From Gammaproteobacteria bacterium (GTDB lineage: Bacteria; Pseudomonadota; Gammaproteobacteria; Pseudomonadales; Pseudohongiellaceae): a DNA stretch of 64,000 nt. Under the pieces are notes generated by a model. That model saw only the letters and a program-made list of their open reading frames with translations. It did not search any database and was not told the origin of the DNA. The first letter of the stretch is position 1. Every line of letters starts with the position of its first letter. Of the stretch, positions 1-10,800 are shown piece by piece. The translations under genes and the position numbers were made by a program. The stretch is from contig VYCF01000072.1 of assembly GCA_009844085.1 (NCBI GenBank), positions 62,001 through 126,000 on the forward strand, in the 5' to 3' direction.

Positions 1-1898
1 CCAAAGGAAGATTCGACCAACTCGTCGAGCACTTTGTAATCCGTTCCACTTTGGCGAACAGCGTCGGCTGCGCGCTCAATTTGGTTCGTGGACCGCACGA
101 AGACTCCGATTTCATGCGGTGAAATCCCTTCTTCGAGCCGATCCGCCAGCCACAAGGCAACCAGGTCCGACTCTTCCGCATTCGATTCGAGCACACAGAT
201 TTCCGGCCCAGGGCCGTTGAACACCGAAACCGTTCCTTTGCGATCTTCCACGTTCCCATCAACGTCGGTGACCTCGGGGCCGAGCAATCGATCCGCTTGC
301 ATTCTTATCTGATGGGACGTTCTGTAGTTGATTCGCAGTGTCTGGGAACGGCCCCTGACTTCAACGCCAAGCGACTTCCATGAAAACGGAGTCTGGAAAA
401 TTCGTTGGCCCAGATCGCCGGCGAAGAAAAGACTGTTGTGCCTGTCGCCACCCAATGCCTCCAGGAACTTCAGTTGTGGGACGCTGACATCCTGAGCTTC
501 ATCAATAATGGCAAAATCGAACGGAGGATTGCGCCTATTGTCAAATGACTCTTCGAGGACACTGAAAATCTCCGCTTGCGTTACCAGTTGGCGTTCCCGC
601 AGTTCCCGCCTCACATCTTCAAATATGGACCACAACACCTCTCTATGCTGCTCAGGCAGGCGGGTTTTGCGCCCCAGCCTTTTGATGTCGCGATATTCTT
701 CCCATGTGCGCAATTGCCAAGCGTCCACGACTTCCTTCCACTCGCCCAAGAGGAATCTCTGTGTGAATCTATGCGTCGGCTCGCGCTCGCTGACTTCGGC
801 AATTACTGCAGCAAGCTCATCAGGTCCAACGATATTGGCCTTCCCGAAATTTGCCTCATACAGGCGTTTTCCTATTTCATCGGTCGCATGCACTTCCAGC
901 CGCTCGGCAAGTAGTGGTTCGTTGCTGATCAGTCGCCTCAACTTGATGCGCAGGGAATTGGCCAGCGTCTCCGAGAATGTTGTCAGAAGTATTCTGGCCT
1001 CCGGATGATTGCGCGCCAGATAGACGGAGCGATGTATGGCAACTATGGTTTTACCTGTGCCCGCGGAGCCCGACACCCGCGCCGGGCCGCTGAAATTCCG
1101 TTCGACAATTTGGCGCTGGTCCGGGTGAAGGAATATCGTCCATTTCTCCCACGGATAGTCCAGGGCGCGTTCAAGTTCGTCCTTGTTCGCCATAACGCGG
1201 AAACGACGCTTCGCATCCGGGTGTTCAAACGGATCAATGTCTGCGGGAATTTTCGCGGGAATCGGAGGTTTGACGCCTGTCGCGATTTTCAGCAGAGCTT
1301 CCGAGGCTTCTTCCGGCAAGTGGCCGGCAACGTCCAGCGTCTCGTCGTCGGTAGTGACTTTGCGGATTTCCTGAATCCAGTCGTTCGGGACGCCGTAAGC
1401 CAGCAGTTCCTCATCGGACACATCCGCGAATAATGGCAGGCTATCCGGCTCTGAATCAGTCTCACTCGGTGGCAGTTTAAAGTATCGGACCCCGATTTCA
1501 TTCAATTGCGAGATTTCCGATTCTGGTACTGTCTTACCGGCAATTTCTTTTCTGACGATTTGTTCGACTGATTCCCGTATCTCAACGAATTGGGCTGCGC
1601 CGGTTGTGGGATGTGTTTCGAGTTTTCGGCGACTTGCCCATTGGTATGCCTTGTCGTGATGGTCCACATAACAGGCCATCAAACTCTTGGCACCGCGATG
1701 CACGATGATTCTTATGTCTCGACTGACTCGAACGGAGGAGAAATTGGGGTCGCGAATCGATCCAAGCTTGTGAAAACGCAACCCAGGATTGGAGGGGTTC
1801 ACCTGCAAGTCGAACACTGTAGCCTTGACGGCTTTTTGCTCCTTGTTCGTCAGCTTGGTCAGACTATCCGTGAACGTGTCAGAGATCAGGAAGTTCAT
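1..1898 (-). CDS. RelE-like/UvrD-family DNA helicase fusion (3' end off window)
   Basis: A superfamily 1 helicase, predicted to unwind DNA 3' to 5'; its C-terminus lies beyond the window edge. I translated about 632 codons. Residues 1-95 look like a RelE/ParE-fold domain (DIRIIVHR near 61, then YVDHHDKAYQWA). The helicase core follows: Walker A GSAGTGKT at 277-284, motif II IIDEAQD, then AGDLGQR and LRINYRTS, which are UvrD/Rep motifs Ia-IV. The start codon ATG (1896-1898) begins directly after the stop of the DUF4276 gene, so the two are translationally coupled. It is the last visible gene of the restriction operon. RelE-helicase fusions of this kind are known in bacterial genomes, but the role of the N-terminal domain here (toxin, or only a fold for RNA or ribosome binding) is open. 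The assignment to UvrD-like helicases is firm. Confidence 0.88.
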   Translation of the reverse strand, partial: MNFLISDTFTDSLTKLTNKEQKAVKATVFDLQVNPSNPGLRFHKLGSIRDPNFSSVRVSRDIRIIVHRGAKSLMACYVDHHDKAYQWASRRKLETHPTTGAAQFVEIRESVEQIVRKEIAGKTVPESEISQLNEIGVRYFKLPPSETDSEPDSLPLFADVSDEELLAYGVPNDWIQEIRKVTTDDETLDVAGHLPEEASEALLKIATGVKPPIPAKIPADIDPFEHPDAKRRFRVMANKDELERALDYPWEKWTIFLHPDQRQIVERNFSGPARVSGSAGTGKTIVAIHRSVYLARNHPEARILLTTFSETLANSLRIKLRRLISNEPLLAERLEVHATDEIGKRLYEANFGKANIVGPDELAAVIAEVSEREPTHRFTQRFLLGEWKEVVDAWQLRTWEEYRDIKRLGRKTRLPEQHREVLWSIFEDVRRELRERQLVTQAEIFSVLEESFDNRRNPPFDFAIIDEAQDVSVPQLKFLEALGGDRHNSLFFAGDLGQRIFQTPFSWKSLGVEVRGRSQTLRINYRTSHQIRMQADRLLGPEVTDVDGNVEDRKGTVSVFNGPGPEICVLESNAEESDLVALWLADRLEEGISPHEIGVFVRSTNQIERAADAVRQSGTDYKVLDELVESSF

Positions 1899-2594
1899 TC
1901 AGACATTTTCCGACAGACTCTCCAATCGGCCCAACCAGTTGGAAAAGTGCGGGCACTCGGCGCGGATTTTCTCCAGACCTATCACCCGCACGCCCCTCAT
2001 TCCCATCAGCACCTTCTGGTAACCTTCGACTAACCTTAGAATTCTTTTTGACGGAGCGGTTTCCTTCGAATCGTTGATGTGCTCCGGATTTGAGAATTGA
2101 TCCCGAATGTCCTGTAGTTGAGTTTGAATGTTCGGCCTCTCAATGGCGATGCTGAACTTCGCGCAATCGCTAAACAGCAAAGCTTCGAACTCATGCATCA
2201 TGAGGTAAGGCACGAATCGATTGTCGTTGAATCCAGCCCCCATCTCGTATCGCAGGTCTTTAGCCATGGCGCTTTGAACGAGCTTTGCCCGGTCCTGAAA
2301 TCGTTTTTCGCCCGCGTCGTATCTACCGGGCCATGCTTTTGGGCCGGTTTTTGGAAGACCGTAGAAATCGACCATGGTTGTAGCTATAGATTCTCTGTCT
2401 TCCCTGAGCTGATTCACGATTTCCTTGCGGACGGTCCGCCAACCCTTTATGCCACCGCGGTGACTACGAAACCGAGCGCTTCCTATCATCCTGGCAGTTA
2501 CCAAAACATCGAAGTCAACAAGATGTGGCGCCAATACTTCGTTTATGAATTGTTCTTCGGTTGACCCCTCTACATGAGCGCATAATCTAATCAT
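1899..2594 (-). CDS. DUF4276 family protein (TOPRIM-like), partner of AAA ATPase
   Basis: A protein of 231 residues. Its start has the pattern CAHVEGSTEEQFI, the acidic signature of DUF4276 proteins, thought to have a TOPRIM-like nuclease fold. The chosen ATG at 2594 gives an ATGA overlap of four bases with the stop of the upstream ATPase; a longer reading frame exists but would overlap that ATPase by some 65 bases. DUF4276 proteins very often sit right after an AAA_21 ATPase, and ATPase-TOPRIM pairs (OLD, Gabija, PARIS) are defence modules. By analogy the pair may sense phage and cut nucleic acid. That function is inference. The family call is good, the biochemical activity is not shown. Confidence 0.75.
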   Translation of the reverse strand: MIRLCAHVEGSTEEQFINEVLAPHLVDFDVLVTARMIGSARFRSHRGGIKGWRTVRKEIVNQLREDRESIATTMVDFYGLPKTGPKAWPGRYDAGEKRFQDRAKLVQSAMAKDLRYEMGAGFNDNRFVPYLMMHEFEALLFSDCAKFSIAIERPNIQTQLQDIRDQFSNPEHINDSKETAPSKRILRLVEGYQKVLMGMRGVRVIGLEKIRAECPHFSNWLGRLESLSENV

Positions 2595-3688
2595 TCCCCT
2601 TGCGTATCCTTGGACGTCTCGGGCGCCGGCCTGCCTCCCAAGTAATTTTTCTCCCAAAGCTCCCCGAGGCTGTAATCTTCAAGCCAAGCTGCCAGCCGAT
2701 CCGTTTCCAGTCGATTGAACTCGGTAGCACCGTCTACCCGATCTGCGACAATTACATCCTCCGGCTCAAAATAATCAAGCAATATCGGTGACTGAGTTGC
2801 CACGATTATTTGCGATTCTAGTGATGCCTGTCTGAGCATAGCCACCAATAAGTCGATTGCATACGGATGCAAACCAATTTCAGGCTCGTCGAGTAAAATC
2901 ACAGATGGACGCATTGAGACTGGCTGCAGAAGAAGTGTGGCGAGCGCAATGAATCTCAATGTTCCATCAGAAAATGAGGATGCATCGAAGTATGCATCAG
3001 TCCCGAGATGCTTCCATTCGAGCAACATCATTCTTTCATTGTGCTTCAATGGTTCCAAGTGAAAATTATCGAAAAACGGCGCTGCAAGTTGCACTGTGTG
3101 CCGTATGCTTGAGTAATCGGCAGGGTATTTTTCCTGAAGCAAATACAGAAACGAACTGAGGTTCGAACCATCTTCCCGCAATCGTCGATTGTCATGAACA
3201 TTCGCCATTCTTTTCATCGGCGAAGTATCGGTAGTGTCGAGAAAGTGATAGAGCCTCCACTTGTGTAATCTTGGCACGAGATATTTCAGGAATGACGGGA
3301 TGCCAGGTTTAGATCCTATATTTTCGATTTCTTGCAGAATACTTTCATCCTTTATTGACAGGTTTACATACAATTTGTCGTTGGTTGTGGCTGAATATAT
3401 TGCATTGAATTTGCACTTATCATCCTTAAAATTCACATCGAAACTGATTCTTGAAGAAATTTTGGATCCAAAATGTAGCAGTCGGTCGGCTCCACCTGAT
3501 TTTGCCACATATTCGGAAAATTCTCCCAAATTGATGACTGATGCCCTTAACATCTTCATGGCGTTGAAAAAATTCGACTTTCCACTGCCATTAGCGCCGA
3601 TCAGCACGTTCAATGGGCGCAGTTCCAGATCTTGGATGGATGCTACGCTCTTGAAGCCTTGGATTGAGATGGACTTTATCTGCGACAT
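2591..3688 (-). CDS. AAA_21 (ABC/SMC-like) ATPase of a defence pair
   Basis: An ATPase of 365 residues. It has Walker A GANGSGKS near residue 32, an ABC-signature-like FSDGTLRFIAL, Walker B VILLDEPEIGLHP and a later ATQSP switch region. These place it in the AAA_15/AAA_21 group of ABC-type ATPases found with DUF4276, DUF4435 or OLD nucleases. It starts 9 bases after the methyltransferase stop and overlaps the DUF4276 start by four bases. Base composition is clearly more AT-rich than the Res and Mod genes around it, which suggests the pair joined the operon separately. It probably controls the neighbouring TOPRIM-like protein, but that is inferred from context. Confidence 0.82.
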   Translation of the reverse strand: MSQIKSISIQGFKSVASIQDLELRPLNVLIGANGSGKSNFFNAMKMLRASVINLGEFSEYVAKSGGADRLLHFGSKISSRISFDVNFKDDKCKFNAIYSATTNDKLYVNLSIKDESILQEIENIGSKPGIPSFLKYLVPRLHKWRLYHFLDTTDTSPMKRMANVHDNRRLREDGSNLSSFLYLLQEKYPADYSSIRHTVQLAAPFFDNFHLEPLKHNERMMLLEWKHLGTDAYFDASSFSDGTLRFIALATLLLQPVSMRPSVILLDEPEIGLHPYAIDLLVAMLRQASLESQIIVATQSPILLDYFEPEDVIVADRVDGATEFNRLETDRLAAWLEDYSLGELWEKNYLGGRPAPETSKDTQGE

Positions 3689-3697
3689 GGCACCGCC

Positions 3698-6514
3698 CTA
3701 AGCCCGGAATACCTTGATGACTTCATCGCCCAGATGGTTGATGACCTTGACCGCGATGTAGCCTGTGGACGGTTTCGGGAATGGGCGTGACGTGTCGCTG
3801 TGTAGGGTTCCCCAGGCCTCGCGATTGATTTCCGCTTTCAATGTGGTCTTCAGCGCCTTGTATGGATCGTTGGCGCCCAGGAAGTAAGCGTGGCGGACAA
3901 AGAAACTCTCCTTGTTGTAGTCGGTGTCGATGAACCAGCAGGCGATGCCGTCGGGGCCATCGGAGTGGATTTCGCCGGTCTGGGGATGGAATACGTCTAC
4001 ACCGTTCACCTTTACCTGAATCTGGTCGTCCTCAGCGTCGAGGATGTCAATGTCTGGCTCGCCGAAGATCACGAATAGGTTTCCCTTGCCAGTGTTCTTC
4101 AAATCGTCCGCCATGTGCAAGTCAGCATTCATGCGAGCCTTAAGGACGGGAATCCGCCCCAGTTTGTCAAACTCCGTCGAATGAGCGTCGAAGTTGAAAG
4201 CACAAGCGATGAGCACGTCGAAGTCGGCATCGCTAGCTTCCCGTGCGGCCGCAACCAAGTCCGGTCGAGATACGGAGCCAAACTCCGGTCCGATGAATAT
4301 TCCGGCTCGTTTCTCAGAACCCGACTCGTCGCCTTCGATATAGCGGCCTTCCGCACAGATCATATCTCCGGGCCACGGCATCAGAGAAATGAATTTAATC
4401 TTGTTTTCCTTGTGGGCTTGCTGGACTCCGGCAACCTTGAGATTTTCCAAGATCGATTGCGTGAAATCCATGCCCTTTCCGTAATGGGAGCGCATGTCCG
4501 CGACTTTGTCGATCAACTCCTCATTTTCGTCGACTTCGAGCTCGCGGTGTGGCGAGAGGCTTTCCACGGTGAACGGACCAGCCACCCGAACTATGCTCTT
4601 ATCTTCATACGGTTTATCGTAAAGGTATTCGTAATCCGCCTTCGCGGCGATGGATGCGTCGATTTCCTTCTGGCGTGCAATGCGTTGCTCCCACCACTCC
4701 GCGTGGATTTTTTTGACTTCCCCCGACCAGGTGTCGCTGGCATGACGGGGGATTTCCCATTCCTCCCAGGATTTGCCAAGTTCTCCGTTCAATTTCTGCC
4801 GTAAGGTCTCCAAATTTTGTTGGAACTTCTCCCAGACCACGTCGATTTCAGTATTATTGGCGATGGACTTGAGAGTGATGTGCGGGACGCGCTCGTATAC
4901 GAAGCCATGTTGGATATCGTTAAAGGCTGGCGCTTCTGAAGCGGCTTTTTGAGCGAGTTCAGCTTCCTTAACCTTGCCATCTTGACTATCCGCTAGCAAG
5001 TAATACGGAAAGCGACCACCCATTATGCGGGCTCGCGCAAGCGCAAGAGCTACGCGCGACGTTTCGACAGTGATCCAACGTCGGCCCCACTGTTCGGCGA
5101 CATATGCGGTAGTGCCTGAACCACATGTAGGGTCGAGACAGAGGTCGCCGGGATCAGTTGCCATTAGTATGCAACGCTCAATCACACGAACGTTCGTTTG
5201 TACGACATAGGACTTCTGTGCGCCCAAAGTCCCCCCTGTATCTTCCCACGAGCTATTCATCGGAAAATACGGCGACTCGTCAAAGTATCGTACTAGGCTC
5301 AATGAAGATTCTGACCCTTGCAGCCGACCGGCTTTTGCTGCCCTGGAAAGTCCTTCAATGGTAGTGCTCCACCCTCTCGTGCCTGAAGGCCTATACTTTT
5401 TTTGCTCAAATTCAAACGAGAATCCCATCGCTGACATTTTACCGGAAGGACGCCCTTGTCGTTGTGATGTTGTATCCCCCATCCTTAGTATTCGAACTCC
5501 AGGGCCATTTAATTGCCCTCCTTCACTAAGAAATTGATTCAATGACAATCGGATTCCATTCACTTCTACTATTCTATAGGGTCCAGGATCTTCAACATTG
5601 AACGGTCTTGGCAGGTATAGGCGACGAAACTTTAGGTGCTCCTTCGACCTGGAATACCAAAGAATATAATCCTTTGGATTTGATAAGTAGATGGAGGTGG
5701 GCCCAGAGGTAGTATTGAACGCGATCAGAGAAATAAAGTTCTCTTCACCAAACACTTCATCCAAAACAGATCGAACTCGGTGAACATTTTCACTTCCAAT
5801 TTGAACGAACACGGAGCCCGAACGAGCTAGGAGTTCTCGCAAAACTACCAGTCTATCTCTAAGATATGAGAGGTAAGAATGTACACCGTCGCGCCAAGTG
5901 TCTCGGAATGCTTTAACTTGTTCAGGTTCCCGGGTGATGTGATCGACTTTTCCGTCTAAAACGTTTTGACTCGTCGTCGACCACTGAAAGTTAGAATTAA
6001 ACTTGATGCCATACGGTGGATCAATGTAGACACATTGTACTTTGCCGCGGAGTCCCTCACGCTCTGCCAGCGACGCCATCACGCGCAGGCTATCGCCGAG
6101 AATCATGCGGTTTGTCCAGTTAGCATCGTGCTGATAGAACTCAGTCTTGGAACTGTCTTCCGGTATCCCGTTGAAATCCGCGAACAGGTCGATCTGAGGG
6201 TCGGCTGCCTGTTCATCGGATTGGGTGCGTTGCAGCAGGTCGTCGATCAGCGCTTTGGGATGCACCTTCTCTTGAATGTAGAGCGGCGGTGCGTTGACCA
6301 CCAGATCGGACCAGTCTTGCTCATCCTTGCCTCGCCAAACCAATTGTGGGTCAAGATCGCGATTGCGGCGCTCATAAGCGACCCTGATGGGAGATTGCTG
6401 CTCCTTCCGCATCATCGATTGATATTCCGCGGTCGGAATATTGATGCGGCTCGCCTCGCCGTGGGTAAGCGATTCCACTGATTTCAGTTTCGGCTTCCTG
6501 GTTCGTCTGGCCAT
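3698..6514 (-). CDS. Type III-like site-specific DNA methyltransferase (Mod)
   Basis: An N6-adenine or N4-cytosine methyltransferase of 938 residues, predicted to add methyl groups from S-adenosylmethionine to the host's recognition sites. Catalytic motif IV DPPYG is at 165-169 and the cofactor motif I DPTCGSGT at 461-468. This permuted order is the beta class typical of type III Mod proteins. The target recognition domain lies between them (about 180-435), and its DNA is visibly AT-richer than the flanks. A C-terminal extension of roughly 380 residues follows motif I, longer than in classical Mod. It is 26 bases from the DUF1828 gene. With the Res helicase it should form the restriction-modification core of the operon. 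Confidence 0.92.
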   Translation of the reverse strand: MARRTRKPKLKSVESLTHGEASRINIPTAEYQSMMRKEQQSPIRVAYERRNRDLDPQLVWRGKDEQDWSDLVVNAPPLYIQEKVHPKALIDDLLQRTQSDEQAADPQIDLFADFNGIPEDSSKTEFYQHDANWTNRMILGDSLRVMASLAEREGLRGKVQCVYIDPPYGIKFNSNFQWSTTSQNVLDGKVDHITREPEQVKAFRDTWRDGVHSYLSYLRDRLVVLRELLARSGSVFVQIGSENVHRVRSVLDEVFGEENFISLIAFNTTSGPTSIYLSNPKDYILWYSRSKEHLKFRRLYLPRPFNVEDPGPYRIVEVNGIRLSLNQFLSEGGQLNGPGVRILRMGDTTSQRQGRPSGKMSAMGFSFEFEQKKYRPSGTRGWSTTIEGLSRAAKAGRLQGSESSLSLVRYFDESPYFPMNSSWEDTGGTLGAQKSYVVQTNVRVIERCILMATDPGDLCLDPTCGSGTTAYVAEQWGRRWITVETSRVALALARARIMGGRFPYYLLADSQDGKVKEAELAQKAASEAPAFNDIQHGFVYERVPHITLKSIANNTEIDVVWEKFQQNLETLRQKLNGELGKSWEEWEIPRHASDTWSGEVKKIHAEWWEQRIARQKEIDASIAAKADYEYLYDKPYEDKSIVRVAGPFTVESLSPHRELEVDENEELIDKVADMRSHYGKGMDFTQSILENLKVAGVQQAHKENKIKFISLMPWPGDMICAEGRYIEGDESGSEKRAGIFIGPEFGSVSRPDLVAAAREASDADFDVLIACAFNFDAHSTEFDKLGRIPVLKARMNADLHMADDLKNTGKGNLFVIFGEPDIDILDAEDDQIQVKVNGVDVFHPQTGEIHSDGPDGIACWFIDTDYNKESFFVRHAYFLGANDPYKALKTTLKAEINREAWGTLHSDTSRPFPKPSTGYIAVKVINHLGDEVIKVFRA

Positions 6515-6540
6515 TATCCACTCCTTGCCTTACCGCGTAT

Positions 6541-7329
6541 TCAAGCCGCGACACGCTGCAATAGTTTGCGATTCAGGTCATCGCGCGACGCCAGGGAAGA
6601 AATCATGTCCCCGCCAACGTCGGACAACCTCGCCAAATCGACGCGCGGAATTTCGGACTGATCCTCGAAAACAAGAATGGACTCGAAACTCAGGCTGCTA
6701 AGATGAAAGTGCGACAGCATAATCGTCGTCAGCCGCGCTTTGTCGCGGTTCGGAATTCCGTAGACGAAAAGCGGAATTTCCGCCTTGCCGTCAATACGAT
6801 AGTCCACCGGGTAATGTTGTGCGTTCGCCACTTCGGGCTGATAGTCGCGTTCGATCTTCTCTTCATCAACGACGCTGAGCAGCAGGTCGGCAAGATCGTC
6901 ATAAAACGTCGAGCCAACGTTGGAACGCGAAAGCAACGTCAGATCGTACACTCTGGTCAAGGCTTGGCCGAAACTGAAAACCGCCTGGGACAAGCGCTCG
7001 GGCGAAGTATCAAGGTACAGCGCTCCACGGCCACCTTCCCAATTCAAGCCTTCCTCTTGCACTATGCGCTCAAGCAGAGCCCCTCTGGTGCCGTCCATGA
7101 ACGAATCAACATCGTGCTCGTAGCTGATATGCATCAGTGTGTGGCCTCGGTCGGAGAGTCGCAGCCCACCCGAGGCGGTCTCGGAGAGGTGTATGGGATA
7201 ACCATCACCATCGGGAAATCGGAAATGCGTACGCAACATCGCCGCACCATCGGGCCGCTGCTCGATGCCCACTTCCGCGCAGAGGCGCTCGCACAATAGA
7301 GTCCGAATAGCGTCTGTATTAAGTGTCAT
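6541..7329 (-). CDS. DUF1828 domain protein
   Basis: A protein of 262 residues in the restriction operon. The N-terminal half fits DUF1828: ASGGLRLSDRGHTLMHISYE and the following hydrophobic and acidic pattern. DUF1828 proteins are recurrent partners of restriction genes, but their activity is unknown to me. The start at 7329 is chosen because its ATG overlaps the upstream TGA (TGATG), a coupling signal, and the protein from there begins MTLNTDAIRTLL, as in relatives. The longer open frame upstream would run through the preceding gene. No catalytic motif is visible. It might be an accessory subunit or an inhibitor-like protein; that is a guess from position only. Confidence 0.72.
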   Translation of the reverse strand: MTLNTDAIRTLLCERLCAEVGIEQRPDGAAMLRTHFRFPDGDGYPIHLSETASGGLRLSDRGHTLMHISYEHDVDSFMDGTRGALLERIVQEEGLNWEGGRGALYLDTSPERLSQAVFSFGQALTRVYDLTLLSRSNVGSTFYDDLADLLLSVVDEEKIERDYQPEVANAQHYPVDYRIDGKAEIPLFVYGIPNRDKARLTTIMLSHFHLSSLSFESILVFEDQSEIPRVDLARLSDVGGDMISSLASRDDLNRKLLQRVAA

Positions 7330-7805
7330 CAGAACAGCCTCGGTTGGTCGTAGTCGGCATTCAAACCCGTTATCGCGAAATCCGCCAACAAGCAGGCCAA
7401 GGCGCCTTGAAGCGTCTCGAAACGATCTGTAGCCTCCGCTTCGGACTCGGCTCGTTTGCCTGCTGCTATCGCCCTCTCCGTAGCACGGTGGATATGAGGT
7501 TGAAAGTCGATATCGCCGTGAATATGGCTCGGCCCGTTGTATCGGGCAAGCGTCAAGGGCAATGCGCCCTTGGCAAGGTATGAGATGCCGCACGAGAAAT
7601 CAGTTTCGTCTTCCAGATTTTGCCTTAGGTAAATCATGAAGCGCGCTTTATCGTCATTCATACTGACAACCTGATAATTGCGCTGGCTGTGGGCCGGCCT
7701 CGACCTAGGCTTTTGATTCCAGCGGGCGCCCGGATTCAATACTTTTTTCGGCATTGATCGAAGCGTGTTGAGTTCAGCATCTGTGTACAGCTTGGTTGTC
7801 GTCAT
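7329..7805 (-). CDS. Conserved hypothetical protein of restriction operon
   Basis: A protein of 158 residues between Res and DUF1828. It is charged, soluble, without a signal peptide or membrane segment. The middle part (SCGISYLAKGALPLTLARYNG, then a His-rich PSHIHGDIDF) vaguely resembles a family filed as DUF6978, a weak call from memory. Its ATG overlaps the Res stop by four bases (ATGA) and its stop overlaps the next start by one base, so it is certainly translated as part of the operon. No function can be assigned from sequence. Confidence 0.6.
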   Translation of the reverse strand: MTTTKLYTDAELNTLRSMPKKVLNPGARWNQKPRSRPAHSQRNYQVVSMNDDKARFMIYLRQNLEDETDFSCGISYLAKGALPLTLARYNGPSHIHGDIDFQPHIHRATERAIAAGKRAESEAEATDRFETLQGALACLLADFAITGLNADYDQPRLF

Positions 7806-10800
7806 GCGGCCAAGCCCTTCAGCATGTCATCGAAGCGGGCGGCGATGACGGATTCGAAATCCGATTCCATGCCCCAAACGTCTGTGAACTCGGCGAAGGC
7901 CCAGCGACCGAATCCGCCGTGATTATTCACTCCCGGCACCCAATACGTATCCATTGCGTTCTTCTTGTCCTTGGCGTCTTCGCCCCTGTAGCCCTTGATC
8001 TCCACTACCAAGTGCATTGGGTTATCCCAGCCGCTTCCGTCGTCGACCAGCACGATAAAATCTGGAATGTACTTTCGGGTTTGGAATCGGTAGCGGTAAG
8101 GTACCTCAAATCCCATGTTGTGGTTCTTCACATAAGCCAGGACTCTCGGATGAGATTCGGCGATGCGACAGAACTCGGCTTCCCAGTCGCTATCGAGAAT
8201 GGCCCAATTTACATGACACCGGTTCGAATCGGTCTCATAGCGATTCAACCTGCTGGTGCTGAAGTTCACATGCGCCGTTGAGCCGACCGGATTGTATGGG
8301 TCAAGCACCGGCATCACGGGCTTGTCGCCAATGTGGGATTGCACGATAGCCGCGTTGATGCGCTCGCAAACCATATCGGCAAGCACGTCATACATGAGTT
8401 GCCCTGGATAGGTGCCGCCTTCGCAAACGAGGCAATTGTCGAGCCATTGGCGGGTAATTCGCTTGAGCGGGCCGAACAGATGCAATTTTGGATTCTCGTT
8501 GCTGTCCAGCCATTTGGTATAGAGCAAGTGCCTGGTGAGACGGAATAGCAATTCGGAGTGCCTCCGGTTCTTGAGGTCTTTCACTCCGAGTTCGACGTTT
8601 TCCCCGATGATGCCCGCGTTTCTCGTTACCGTTGGCCCCACATCTTCAGGTGTCAGCCTGAGTACCGAATCCGCATTAAATTCTGCGGTAAGTTCCTCTT
8701 TCGGGAGTTCCACTCGGTAGCCCGCCACGCGCGGGAAGCGAATCTCCAACGCGTCCCGTTCAGGCCGCACGGCCTTTACCTGGATAGTCTCCCGCGGACG
8801 CTGGGGCGGCGCGACAACGGGTTTTGCCGTGAAATCGAACGGTATGCCCAACACATCGGCATACTCGACATCGAACAGCTCTTCGTCGTTCAACTCGTAG
8901 GACTGCCGGCGCAGGGCTCTTCCCACGACCTGCTCGCATAGTAGCTGCGTACCGAAAGCGCGTACGCCTAGCACGTGAGTGACGGTATTGGCATCCCAGC
9001 CTTCAGACAGCATCGAAACCGAGACTACGCAGCGAATCGAATCGCCTAGCCGCCCCGGCTTTCCAACGGTGTTCATGACCTCACGGAGCAGATCTTGATC
9101 GGTCAGTTTTTCCGCCTGCATGCGGTCACCGGTGCGCTCGACGATTTCGCGGCGGAAACGTTCGATTTCATCGGCAGCCATTTTTCGAAAGTTTTTATCG
9201 AGCGCGTCACCGGATTCGAGTTGTTCGCTGTCGATCAACAATGTATGCGGGCGGGGGATTTGATTGCCATGTTCGTCAAAATTCCGAAATAGGCGTAAAC
9301 GACCGTTTTCCAGCGTTGTCGTGCCATCGTCGTTCTCGCGATGGAATCCCGAAATGTAGTCGTAGACGAGCTTTGAAGTTGACGTGTTGTTGCAGACGAT
9401 TATGAAGCAAGGCGGGACCTTGATGCCCTCCTCTTTCCATAACTCATGCGTCTTCTCGTAATGGTCATAGAGAGCATCCAGCGCAGTAAGCAACTGGGTG
9501 GGGAGTTGGCGTGGATCCAGGCCTTCTGTCTTGCCACGCCCCTTCTTCGGCATTTTGGTGCGGATGTGCTGCCACAGACTGCGGAAAATCGGCATGTCGC
9601 CGCCGGGGATATTATCGGAAACCGGAACTCTCGGCAGTTTCACGATTCCGCATTCGATGGCGTCCATCAGCGAGAAATCACTCATGGTCCAAGGAAACAA
9701 GGTGCCTTCGGCATATCCGGAACCGCTCAGAAAAAACGGAGTTGCCGAGAGATCGATAACGCGCGACAGCTTCAGTTTTCGATTGACCGCTTCCAGCCCG
9801 GAAATCCAGAGCCGGGCCGCTTCCTTGTTCTTTTCGGCCTCTTTCCTGTCATCGCCCTTTAAGTCCCCTTCCAGCGCCTCGCCAGGCTTTTCGCGATAGC
9901 AATGGTGCGCCTCGTCGTTGATCGCGAGAACGTTCTTCAATCCCATGAGTTCGGGCATGACCCTTTGCAGCATCTGGCCTTCGGTCTCGACCGTTTTCAG
10001 TTCTTCGCCCCGGCCTTGCAGCAGCGACCGGCCGCCCTTGGACAGTTCGAGTGTCTCTCGCAGCTTGAATGCATGGAAATTCGTGATGACGATCTTCGCC
10101 CGCTCGACCTCGGGCATCATGTCCTGTGGAACGAGTTCCCGGCTCCGGTAATAGCTGTCCGGATCATTGGGCTGCAAAACCCGGAGGCGGTCGCGAATTG
10201 TGATGCCTGGAGTCACAATCAGGAATCCTCTTGAAAAGCGCTTGCTTTGTGGATGCCTGACCGCATTGATCGTCTGCCATGCGATCAGCATGGCCATGAC
10301 CGTAGTCTTGCCGGCGCCGGTTGCCAGCTTAAGGGCAAGGCGCATCAACTCCGGATTCGCCTCCTTGTTGGCATTGGCAAGATGTTCGAGGACTTCCTTG
10401 CCCTTGCTTCCCGCGTTAGGCGCTACTTCGGTAAGCCAGATGGCTGTCTCGACGGCTTCCACTTGACAGAAGAACGGGCGAATGCCGCTGAATCGATGAT
10501 TTCGCCAGTGCTGAAGCAGTCGGGCGGTTTCAGCGGTTACTTGCCATTGGTTCGGATTGGGGAGATTGCGCCAACTATCTACCTGTTGGCGAACACTGGT
10601 AATGAGCGCCGTGTGGTCGTACTTCTGATCCGGTGATGACAATCCAAGCCCTTCATCGAAGAGCGAACCGATTTCCTGGGGACCTCCTTTCCTCTTCTTG
10701 GGCTTCGGGATAGGGGTTACAAAGTCGGCGAGCCTGCGTCCCTCCACGATTTTTTGTGTGGGTTGGCCGGTCTCGTCCAACTCCCAATGCCGTAAAGGAT

